64,000 nucleotides of DNA from Castanea sativa. Lineage: Eukaryota > Streptophyta > Magnoliopsida > Fagales > Fagaceae. Positions 54,168 to 64,000 of this stretch are shown piece after piece. The notes below the pieces were generated by a model. That model was not told where the DNA came from. It saw nothing but the letters and a program-made list of their open reading frames with translations, and searched no databases. Each line of letters starts with the position of its first letter. Position 1 is the stretch's first letter. The DNA lies in assembly GCF_040712315.1 (NCBI RefSeq), contig NC_134013.1, positions 90,154,001 to 90,218,000 of the forward strand, read 5' to 3'. Position numbers and translations under genes: made by a program.

Positions 54168-54956
54168 CCAAATAGTGATTAATAAGAAATCACAAGTCTT
54201 CTTAGTAATATTAAGGACTTTTCATGATTATTGATTTCCAATCAATTAGTGATTTTTGATAAGTTTTCTCATAGTAATATTAAGGATATATTTTATAAGG
54301 AAAATTTCCATATTAGTAGGAGTTCTCATAGAGTTCTAGAAATAGATTTTATATTTTTAATCATTTCTCTAAAAAAGAAATAGATGTTTTAGTCACAACC
54401 ATTAAAAATTTTCCAATAGAGATTTTTTTTTGACAATTTAAAATTTCATCACTGAAAAAAAAAAATTAAAAGCCCAAAAAATCAAGTTCAAGTTGGGTAT
54501 GGATAAATGGGTAAATAATCCGGGTACTGATATGGCATTAATATTAGATATCTAAGGGTAAAATATTTGGATTGAGTTTGGGTAAACCAGACCCAAACCC
54601 AAACCCAAACCCAATCCATGACCATCCCTAAATTCCCCTAACCTAATACTCATTCCTATACATTTATAGGTTGTTAATGTGCCTTGATATATTTTACAAA
54701 GAAAATTCATATAATTGGAGAGTATAAATGCCTTAATTATTTATTTTCTAAGGCTACTTCATTCTTTCTTTTTCTTTTTCTTTTTTGAAAACAGGCTACT
54801 TCATTCTTAAACAAGGGCTACGTCCATAACATTTTCATAACAAATCCTAGTTGGCAGGTTGTTACAGATTTTTAATTTAAATTTAACATTGAAATTATTT
54901 TCTTATCATTAGTAACAGCCAAGTAACAACCTACTATATAAGATTTGTAGTGAAAA

Positions 54957-55021
<65 letters not shown>

Positions 55022-55250
55022 AGAAAGACAATGCATTATCATTAATTGTGGCTGTTAAAATGTTGTAAACATAGGATTTCTCTAAACCAATAGGCTACGT
55101 TGCATGTTGTAAGTGCAAAAGATGGGAAAAAAAATGCGAAAACATCTCCTTGAACATTGGTAATTGTCTGAATCGACCCTTTTGTTAGCTTTCAATTAAT
55201 GAAAAGGAGGAAAATATTACACACGTGTGAATTGAGTTTCATTCAATTGC
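54168..55250. other. Intergenic; (TA)n at 54963-55016
   Basis: Includes a block of AAACCC-type repeats near 54590-54620 and a ~54-bp TA run. No third exon for the NAC gene was recognised here. Confidence 0.55.
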
Positions 55251-55307
55251 ATTTCATGCTATCTCTTGACCCTCCAAAGAAAAATTTTGTTTCTCGAGAA
55301 AGCATAC

Positions 55308-55836
55308 CTGGCGAGTAGCAATGTCATGATACTCGTGCACAACCCAATTGCTGCGCTTGCCCTTGGGATCATGACCTGTGTGGTAAACTAAGGTCTTCTT
55401 AATACCAATCAAGCTGGAATTACTGGGCCCCCACTTCCTGGACGTGATGTGGCGCTCCTTACCTGTGGCTTTCCAGTAGCCGGATTTAGTTGCCCTATTA
55501 AAATGAGAGGCAATCTTGAGCTTGCAGAAGAAGAACCACTGCTCATTGCTCGACTTTATAGCTGACAAATCTGAATTTAATCCCAAAAGGCACCAAATAT
55601 CTTTAAAAAGAACCGAGGAAGATAAATATTCGGAGAAACATAGACTAAGTCGGGAAAAAAAAGAGAGTACCAGGCAATTCCCAGGGATCAAATTCATAAA
55701 AGTCGACTTCGGCAATGACCTGGACCCCGGAATCATGACTCTCGTTCTTCAGCCTCAAGTAGTGGTTTATGAGTTCCTCGTCTGTTGGGCTAAATCTGAA
55801 CCCCAAAGGCAATGATTCCAGCGACAAATTCGCCAT
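55308..55836 (-). CDS. NAC-domain transcription factor, 3'-truncated
   Basis: Two exons inferred: 55836-55671 (donor G/GTACTC) and 55570-55308 (acceptor TTCAG/, donor CAG/GTATGC), giving 143 codons in frame. Subdomains in order: [20 protein letters not shown] (9-27), [61 protein letters not shown] then [14 protein letters not shown] bind DNA and dimerise in the nucleus. Subdomain E and the activation tail normally in exon 3 are not found in the ~1 kb to the left, which holds AT-rich repeats. The intron positions match those usual in NAC genes. Either a pseudogene, or exon 3 lies farther than expected or escaped me. The exact subgroup is not assigned. Confidence 0.78.
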
Positions 55837-57000
55837 CTTTCTCTCTCTACTTCGATCAAGAAACAAAGGTCTGTTTCCTTTTATAACATAGTGCGCACTG
55901 ACCCAAGAGGCATCCTTGTCTCTCTGTTTAAATTTAGATTTTAAAAAACAATAACAAAAGAAAATTAATATAAATTTAAAGAAATAATGTACCTTAATGT
56001 CACTTTGGTACATTTTGAGAGGAGATAGACAACGTCCACACCGCGCACCGTGGTCACTCCTTAAGTATGAGTCGCTGTCACTCCATAAATACGAGCGCTT
56101 GTGGGGTGGAAGGTAAGGGTCGGGATTCCTGTCTCTAAGAGGAAGCTTCACATACATTTACATACAAATTAAGTTAGAGTAGAATTCTATCTTGTATAAT
56201 AATAAAAAAATGTCCATGCAATTTAATTAGCCTTAACGGACTAATATGACTTTTTTTTTTTTTTTTTTTCAGAAACAAACACACACACAAGAAAAAGGAA
56301 AATGAGTTCTAACACAAAAGAACGTCACAACTCCACTTAAAACCCCTTTTCCTCAAGCCTTTAACTTTCTATCATTAATCCCAAGATAGAGTGATGGTTC
56401 CACTACATTAATGTATTTAATATTGGGTCATGCTAACGGGTGCCCTTAGGACAATGGTTAGCAATCTATTTTAAGAAAGTTTTAACACCACTTTTATGGG
56501 AAATGGAAAAAACTGTCAAAATATTACTTTTTTTTTCCCATAAAAACTTTCTTTAAATAGATTATTAACCAGTGTCCTAAAGACATTCATTAGCATTTCC
56601 CTTTAATATTCAATGGAAACTTTGGCAATGATTGTCTTGTACTATAATTCAACATTATGTTTTTCAAATTCTGTAGTTGAATGATGCTTTAGAAGGCAAA
56701 CAAAATTATTTTCACTTAGATTCAAATGTTCTAAAGAATAAGGAACCAATATCATTGGAGATTGTCTTGGGATTTCTCATTCTACGCAATTATCCTTTCC
56801 ATCTATTTTAACTCCTAGTTAGACAAAGCATTAAGTGAATCACATAGAACAATAAAATTCACCCACAAGCATAAGTAATCCTAATCTCAAAGCCATACTG
56901 ATAACTTAAATTTTCTTGCATACTAAAAGAAAAAAAAAATCATGACGTTTGTCCAACGAAAAGAGAAAGAAAAAAAATAAGTTAAATGAGGAGAACTTAC
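55837..57000. other. Between NAC and TIR-NBS genes
   Basis: No LRR exon on the minus strand. An open stretch of ~50 codons upstream of the NAC start (about 55990-56157, with a possible donor ATTAAG/GTACAT) matches no family I know. Also a poly-T run (about 56251-56270) and short inverted copies of 'tctttaaatagattattaac' / 'ggttagcaatctattttaag' (56456-56570). Confidence 0.5.
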
Positions 57001-59809
57001 TGTATCTTTTATTAATACCCTACTACAATCCTTGAGCATTTGTTGTGATTCTTGTTGAACAATTTCTTGACCCATTTGTTGTAAAAGGTTATGCATCCAC
57101 AATGTGCCAAATTGATCAACAGTAATGAGACATTTATCAATAAGTTTTTGAATACCATCAACAGTATCTAAACCTACAGTTTTGAGTATATCTTCAACAG
57201 TAACCTTCTTCATTCCATTCAAGGAACATGCGACCTGGAGGAAAATCTTCCGTTCATTTGTATCCAATGCTTCAAAACTTAATTTCAATATTTCTTGAAT
57301 TTCTAGTTTAGGAATCCTTTTATACTTATCGAAGGCATTTTCCCATTCTTGTTTAGTTCTTCCACAAAAACTAGCACCCATTATTGTTAGAGCTAATGGA
57401 TGGCCTTTAGCATAAACCATAACTTGTTCTGAAAGTTCCAAATAATCTTCCTTGGGTGTGTCTCTTAGGAAGGCATGCCAACTAAAGAGTTCAAGAGCTC
57501 TGCAGTGATCTAATTCCTTAACCTTATACCTTAAATCAACATTGACAAGAGAATCTAACAAGTATTTGTCTCTTGTTGTTATAATGATTCTAGTTCCAGA
57601 AGCAAACCAATCACATTTTCCAAGCAATTTTTCTATTTGATCCAATTTATCTACATCATCCAGAATTAAAAGAATCTTTCTATGGGAAAGAACTTCCTTT
57701 ATCATAGTGATTCCTTTAGATACATTGTGAATCTTTAAGTTGCTATCTCCTAAGATCTCAAATAGTAGTGTCTCTTGAAGTTGGATCACACCGTTTGTCT
57801 GTGACTTTTTGCTAACATTCTCAAGAAAGCTGCTTTGTTCAAAATGCTTGAAAATGTTTTTATAAACAGCCTTTGCAATTGTTGTTTTACCTATTCCAGC
57901 AGAGCCATAGATCACTACCATGCGAGCATCATTTGACTCGATATCTAAAAGCGATTTTATGGCCTCTACATGAGAATCTATTCCAACAAGGTATTTAGCA
58001 GAAAATAATGGCATCTGTTTTGTTATAGTTCTTCCAATAAATTCAAGAATTCCTTGAATAAATTTGTACTCGGTGCAACTGCCAATTACAAAGCATTAAA
58101 AACATGCAACGAGTTAGATTAGAAAATAATAAGGATGAACTAAATTCAAGAAGTTAAATTTGTGCATTACATCCAAAGTATTGTTAATTAAGGTAAGAGT
58201 CATGTAATTGCATGGAAATCCCAATTAGCAAGGATACAAAACCCCATTTCTCATACTTGAACGAAATTATTAAGTAAATTTATGAATATTTTCTAAATAA
58301 CATATGGGGAAAAATCCTCATTAATTGGTAAGATAATGTGATGCTAAATTATTCTATTTCTACCATTGACCTGTAGCTAACTGCCTTATTAGACAATAAG
58401 GTAGTTAGACGATATGATTTTGGATTTTCTAACTTTGATAATCTTTGTTCGAAACCAACCAGGAATCAAGGTTTTGAGGTGCGAGGATATTATCATGCCA
58501 ATATAGCCTAACGATATGGTGTTCCCTTGGAAGGTATTGTGGTGTTCAAAGGTTCCTCCTAGGGTTGCCTTCTTTTCTTGGACAGTTGCCTTAATGAAGA
58601 TTTTAACTATAGATAACCTCTGGAAAAAAGAGATTATCATGTTGGATTGGTGTTGTATGTGTAAAAGGAGTGGGGAATCAGTAGATCTTCTTCTTCTCTA
58701 TTGCCCTATAGCTTGTGAGATGTGGACAATGGTGCGTTGCTTGTTTGGACTCCAATAGGTTGTGCCACTGAGGGTCACCAATATGTTTGCTGCATGGTAG
58801 GGTGCCTTTGGCAAACATCATAACATAGCTTTTCGGAGGGTTGTGCCGCCTTGCATCATGTGGTGCTTTTGGAGTTTGGAGGGAACGGAATGCTAGGAGT
58901 TTTGAGAAATAAGAACCATATATCCTTCAAATTAAATCCTTTTTTATTTTCTATTCTCTGTTACACTTTCTTAGATATGTTGGAACATTGTAATTTGACT
59001 GTATTCCTTCCTAAGTACACCCCAGTGTAATTGGGTTTATTTTCTTTCAATAAAATTTTATCGTTACTTGTCAAAATAATAATAATTATTATAAAAATTA
59101 TAAAAAATTTAAATAAAAAAAAACTACCTTGTTAGACGATATATTTGAGAAAAATAATAATTATAATAATACTCTCATGTTCCCCACCCAAAAAAATAAA
59201 AATAATAAGAATAACCCTGAAAAATTAGTGGTAGTTGTTAAAAAGTAAATTTTGAGGTCATAACAAACCATTAAAAATCAAAAAAGCACAAGAATAGTCT
59301 TTAAATACATACCCGTCCTCCTTGTAATGGAAACCAAAAAGACTGCCTGCTTCTTTCAGAGCGTGCTTCCATCTTTGCACCTTTTTGATATCCCTGAATT
59401 TTATTTCATGTTTAGCCAATGCTTCTCCGAACTTTCCCTTTTGATAAAGTACATCTGATGGATTCACTTTGTAAAAAATTGGTAACACCACCTTATCATT
59501 CTTCAGGCACTCAATAAACTTGACAAGTTCATCCAAGCACCAGCTGGAAAATGCATAGTTTTTAGAAAATACAATTATCAAAATTGTTGAGTCCTCGATG
59601 ACTTTGAGAAGTTCTGCAGGAATTTCTTCTCCCAATTGGAGGCCATTATCAATAAAAGTGTTAAGACCTTCTTGACACAAGGCTTGATACAAGTGACTTG
59701 TAAAACCAAAGCGAATATCTTCGCCTCTAAAACTCAAGAAGACATCGTACTGGCGACGGGTGAAAGAGGAAGAGGAAGATGACTGCGCTTGATTGGTCAA
59801 AGATGCCAT
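57001..59809 (-). CDS. TIR-NB-ARC (TN) immune receptor, no LRR
   Basis: Two exons: 59809-59313 (donor GG/GTATGT) and 58078-57001 (acceptor GGCAG/TTGC, donor ACA/GTAAGT), joined in frame to 525 codons. TIR at ~20-155: YDVFLSFRGEDIR, the TSH interface motif (37-39) and WCLDEL with the likely catalytic Glu94 of the TIR NADase. NB-ARC: P-loop GSAGIGKTT (224-232), kinase 2 LLILDDVD (301-308), RNBS-B TRIIITTRD (328-336), GHPLAL for GLPLAL (391-396), MHN for MHD (494-496). The canonical donor after LIKDT implies a further exon, but no LRR is found in the 1.2 kb before the NAC gene. TN proteins of this size exist in plants and can signal. It may therefore be a true TN gene or a TNL that lost its 3' half. 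The intron carries a LINE fragment. Confidence 0.88.
58460..59095 (+). mobile_element. LINE 3' fragment in the TN gene intron
   Basis: 58516-58758 encodes a zf-RVT domain: VLWCSKVPPRVAFFSWTVAL, TIDNLWKKEIIMLDWCCMCK, then RSGESVDLLLLYCPIACEMW (the Cys/His pattern after reverse transcriptase). It ends at about 59036-59095 with 'caataaaattttatcgttac' and a (TAA)-rich tail. Inserted on the strand opposite to the host gene. 5'-truncated. Confidence 0.85.
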
Positions 59810-61735
59810 TGCAAATTATACGCAAACAGTGGAGAAGATCTAAACGAAGGATGAGAAAGAAAAATGTCAAGAAATGAAAATTGGAAGAGATTTATACAGA
59901 TTAAATACAGGAGCCAAGATGAAACTGCAACAAACACGTGGCAAGAGAGGGCACTGACCAAAAAAAAGAGAGTTTTCCTGTAGATCTGAATTTCAGAAGC
60001 CCAAATAGACACAAAACACCTACAGACTTCAAACACAAAGTAACTTCCCAGATCCGAAATATTTTTTACCCAAAAGCGAGAAAATACGAAAACCATAAAA
60101 ATATATATGTAGAAATAAAAGCAAAAACACCATTTGCCCGACAAAGTCACTGCCGGTGATGGGTGTACGATTTACCGGCGGTGATGGGTGAAGAGAGAAC
60201 GATCGACGAGCAGCACTCGTCAGACAAGGAGGTGGGTAAAGATTGAGCTGAAATGATCGAATTAACAAGGTTTTTTATTATTTTAAAATGACTTTTTCTC
60301 ATGAGGATGTAGCTCGGTACAGCCGAATCTCCTTTTGTAGATAACCTGATTCGAATATTTAATAATTTTTCTCCTCTCTTTACTAACTTTTATTAATGTG
60401 CATTTGTTTGGCAATGCCTTTGCGTTGAAGCTTCGCTTGCGTTTTTTGATGGGTCCCATAGTACTGTTTATAAAACAGTCAAAATACAAAATTGCGTGAA
60501 CAGTTGCAAGTGAAAATTATTTTTCTTTTTAAAAAATATTTTGTTACAATGTTTTTAGTAATAAATTTTCAGTTTTCGACAAATAAATGGTATCTAAACA
60601 CACTTTAATAGATTGTGGATGTTATTTTAGCTTATATTAACAGGGGACATGTTAAAATAAGAGATGAAATATAAGGTATAATGTTAAATTCTGTTTACCA
60701 AAAAAAAAAGTTAAATTCTATGCTAAAATAAATAAAATAACTTTTTAGTACATTAAAATAGAATTGTTTTAGAACATTTGATGCTAATGCTTTGATGAGA
60801 GTGCTTGTGTAATAGAAAAACATTGTATTTTACATTGATACTATTTACTTTGCATTTTTTTTTATATATCCCGATAATAAATGAAGAGAATGAATGGTAG
60901 TTGTTGTGTATGAAAGAAGAGAAAAATTTAAGAAAAATTGATATTTTAATCAAATGTAATGTAAAATAAATAATCTAGTGTAGAGTGTTTTGAAAAGTAA
61001 AAGTACGTTAAATAAAAAAAAAAGTAGGTCTTTATAATAAATAAACAAAACAAAAAAAAACAAAAAACAAAAAAAAACTTGCTTAAGCTTATGTGAATAT
61101 TCTAACTATCAAATAAAATTTTCCAATCAATTTTAACTTTAAAAATAAAATGGGTAATTACACTCCAATTTGAAAGGAAAAACCAAAAAAAAAAAAAAAA
61201 AAAAAACACTTCCTCTTGACATTAGTTTGATAAAACTTTGTTAACTTGATGTTAAAAATGTTGTGTACTAACCTATCCTTTGATTAAGCGAATGTTTCCA
61301 AAATTACCCTCCCAAAAAGAAAGAATAATTAACTTATTTTTATTTCTTATTCACTTCCCTGTTTTAAAGCCAATTGTTTTAATTGAAGAGTATTTTAAAA
61401 TATCCAGTATGACTTTTGCTTCTTCTTCTTTTTTCTTTTTCTTTTTTTAACGAGTTGTTGAGAGATTTGTCATTGTGAATCTTTTGGTACTTGATAAATT
61501 TTACATTTTTATTATAAAATTATCAGTTTATTATTAATTATGCTTAAACTTTGGTCAAGAAAATATTTTTAAAAATCAGAATATTATGTTACTAATATTG
61601 AAGAAATAGGAGAGCGTTATTTTCTTTAATCCTTAAGAGAGGGGAGTGTGGTTTGGGGTGTAAAGTCATTTCCCCAAACCTTAAGGATTAAGAGTATAAT
61701 TACTCCAAAATAGAAATGTGAAACTTTTAAGTCTC
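59810..61735. other. TN gene upstream region, no gene seen
   Basis: Probable promoter and 5' region of the TN gene at its right edge (59810-60250), then AT-rich intergenic DNA with poly-A tracts (about 60700, 61010-61075 and 61184-61206). No ORF of known family. Confidence 0.55.
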
Positions 61736-62420
61736 AGATCATTCCAATCAGCTTATGCATGAAAAAATGTATTTTGTATCATAAAGTGTCACTTTATTTT
61801 TTTACATTTTCACTTTAACAACACACCCAACTTTTCATTCTTTATTTTGCAATTCATCACTTTAATATAATAATAATATAATATCATCACACACCCAAAA
61901 AAAACCCACCACCACCCAACGTAGCCAACCGCCACCACAAGAACTTAGTAAAGAACCACTTCCACCTCAAATCTAAAATCTGAACTCGATGAAAAACCCA
62001 GCACCACCGCAACCTAAACACAACTCAAATCAACTATAGTCTGAACTCAATAAAAAAACCCAACAACATCACAAGCCAACCCTAAAATCATTGAAACCCA
62101 ACCTCAAATCGACAAGATTCATGACAAAGCCATGCCTACGCTGATTAGAGAGAGGTACCCTCAAGTCGCTGTGAGACAGTGAGAGAGAGACCCACCTTTA
62201 AGTCACTTTCCAATCTTGCCACCACCGCAAAGGCATTGATCCGCTTCTTCAGATGCCCAAGCTCAACAAGAGAGAGCTTTCAAAGAGGGGAGAGAGAGAG
62301 AGAGAAGCAGGGAACGGTTGGAAAGACATAAAATAATAGAAAAGATTGATATGCATAAGTTGGGATGGTGATGCAAAAATATATATTACTATATCAACAA
62401 TGAAAAATTTGAACAACGAT
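61736..62420. repeat. Probable non-autonomous DNA transposon remnant
   Basis: CCACC-rich stretch (61890-62110) passing into a GA-rich stretch (62140-62330), bounded by AT-rich sides with related inverted words ('tgcaattcatcac' left, 'tggtgatgcaaaaa' right). This composition resembles plant MULE-type non-autonomous repeats. No coding domain. Confidence 0.35.
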
Positions 62421-63480
62421 GGATGGTCGGATGTGAGTGTGCTTTTGGTGTTTCTTCTAGCCTACGGGCACATCCCTTCCCAAACCTAAATTCACATCTT
62501 GTTTAGATATCAACTCAAGATTGGATTTCAATATTTTCGCATAAACCCACCATTAAGCATGTTTGTCAACTTATGCCACCAATTACGAGTTAACACTTAA
62601 GCAGGTGGTGTGAATATGAAAGAAAGAATATGTCCCTAGAATTATTAATTTTGTACACGGAATTAGTATGCTGGATTCGATGCGGATTCATAACTTCTTT
62701 TGATTACGATGCAGGCATGTGACAATTTTTTAATACCTACTTGCAGGTGTCAGGTCCACCCAAGCCAAATTCGAGTGGAATTTCCCATCATTATTACATG
62801 TAGAAATTATGTTTTTAAAAAATCATTTTCTCACAAGGGATAAGAGATTTGAACAATGTCTTCCTTGAAAAATACCATAAAGTATCAATGGAATCACAAA
62901 TGCTTTTAACAACAAAAAACTGTACTTTTATGCCTTTGTCTATATTGTCCCTCTAAAGTCTCGATAGCATTCACATGTGGATATGAAAATCCATGTTTTG
63001 GCCATTTCTTTTAGTCAAATACAATAGGATTTCATTTATAAAGAATTAATGTGAACGATGGGAATGAGAAAAGATGAATATTTCTCATGCCAAAATGAGT
63101 ATTTGGGGGGGGGGGGGAGGAATTGACTCGTATTGTAGTTAAAAATCATTATAAAAAAATGCTTTGTTTTGAGTTTGTTAGAACAAAGCATTCCTTAGGT
63201 CAATGTAATAGAGTGCATTAACTTTCTGTAAACAAGCCAAGTTTTGTTGAATAATGAATGTTCGTGTTCGGCTTGACAACAGTAAAATGTTCAAACTCGG
63301 CTCAAGCTTGAATCAAGCCTACAAATAATGTAGAGCTTGACCTTGTCAAAAAGTATATGAAAGCTCAAATAGTGTAAAACATTATAGCTTGTTTAAATTC
63401 CCAATTTTAAATTTACGGCTAAATTGCTTTTACTCTAACTTATTTAAGTGCGGTACAAGAGTAAATGATACATAATAACC
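62421..63480. other. Intergenic, no gene seen
   Basis: Ordinary intergenic sequence. A G-run near 63105-63117. Confidence 0.55.
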
Positions 63481-64000
63481 GGAACTACTCTCTAAGCCAT
63501 AACCACAAGCAAGCAATAATAAATATAAAGCTTAAAGAGTACAGAAATAGAGATGCAAACACAAAATAATATCGAGAAGTGTTATTGAATAGGAAATCGA
63601 AGTACTCGGCGAAAATCCTCTCCGTGGCCCTCCAAGCCAAAATTGATCCACTAGTGAATAAAGTTGGAGTACAAGAATATCAAAAAGACCCTCAAAGTTT
63701 AATTTACCCAATGTACTTGAACCCTCCAAATTCCAGCTACCAATGGGTTACATGGAGCCTTGTCTTCACTAGTTATCCGGATCCCATAATTAGCTTCAAA
63801 TTGCATCCACCAATCAATGGCTTCTTCCAATGCTTCTCATAGACACCAAAACTTCTCTCAATACTTAGAATGAGTGAAGTAAGTGTTTGAACTAAGAATC
63901 TCTCAAGGATGTGTAAATGGAGAGGTAGGAGTAAAGGAAAATTATGAGAAATTGTGTAGATGATTGTAGGTTTACAATCTCTAACTCTCAAGTGTATAGC
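63481..64000. other. Unclassified, LTR-like composition
   Basis: Less AT-rich than its surroundings and continuing past the window. Overlapping ORFs on both strands (63579-63842 plus, 63773-63991 minus) match no family I know. It could be the edge of a retrotransposon. Confidence 0.3.

Noticed and set aside
54590..54620. Telomere-like AAACCC repeats
   Set aside because: The unit is AAACCC or CCCAAAC without the plant CCCTAAA register, only ~4 units, inside a repetitive block; not an interstitial telomere.
55840..56157. N-terminal extension of the NAC protein
   Set aside because: The frame upstream of MANLS is open, but the NAC family starts a few residues before LPLGFRF, and a purine-rich 5' UTR precedes the ATG at 55836; the upstream residues match nothing.

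Overview
The window reads as nuclear DNA of a woody eudicot, most likely an oak-family (Fagaceae) tree. The family is an impression from the style of the repeats and resistance genes, not a measured match. It is AT-rich and sparse in genes. It holds plant-only gene families (NLR immune receptors, AP2/ERF, NAC), spliceosomal introns, many (TA)n and (GA)n tracts, nested Ty1-copia elements, Ty3-gypsy-like LTRs, LINE 3' ends, MITEs and Helitron-like termini. There is no operon structure, CRISPR array or recognised RNA gene.

Layout. 1-1.8 kb: 3' part of a CC-NB-LRR (RPS2/At4g27190-like) gene cut by the left edge, followed by a decayed tandem copy of its own 3' end that a LINE fragment has invaded. 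3-9.2 kb: AT-rich intergenic DNA with a ~600-bp repeat present twice. 9.2-10.1 kb: LINE RNase H relic and the displaced 3' flank of LRR gene 1. 10.1-24.1 kb: a nested pair of Ty1-copia elements, both minus strand, inserted immediately after the stop codon of LRR gene 1. 24.1-26.0 kb: LRR gene 1, an LRR-only relative of the CNL family with an acidic, repeated N-terminus where NB-ARC would be. 27.8-28.5 kb: an ERF repressor gene whose N-terminus is tandemly duplicated and whose C-terminus runs into a (TA)n microsatellite. 28.6-34 kb: duplicated ERF-flank DNA, a Helitron-like end, a gypsy LTR with a gag stump, a MITE and LTR-like DNA. 34.6-36.9 kb: two LRR relics. 37-43 kb: noncoding DNA with LINE relics, a foldback and a 1.2-kb inverted-repeat structure. 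43.5-45.4 kb: LRR gene 2, paralogue of gene 1. 46-50 kb: a broken plus-strand Ty1-copia and another LTR. 52.1-52.8 kb: a solo LTR with an exact 5-bp target duplication. 53.3-54.2 kb: a Helitron-like end and a MITE. 55.3-55.8 kb: a NAC gene truncated after subdomain D. 57.0-59.8 kb: a two-exon TIR-NB-ARC gene without an LRR exon, carrying a LINE fragment in its intron. 60-64 kb: noncoding.

The genes form a decaying immune-receptor cluster: one CNL, two LRR-only derivatives, three LRR relics and one TIR-NBS gene, diversified by segmental duplication and broken up by transposons. The most unusual item is the conserved LRR-only architecture of genes 1 and 2. The rest is well explained by known plant gene and transposon families, and I did not find a clearly new molecular system.
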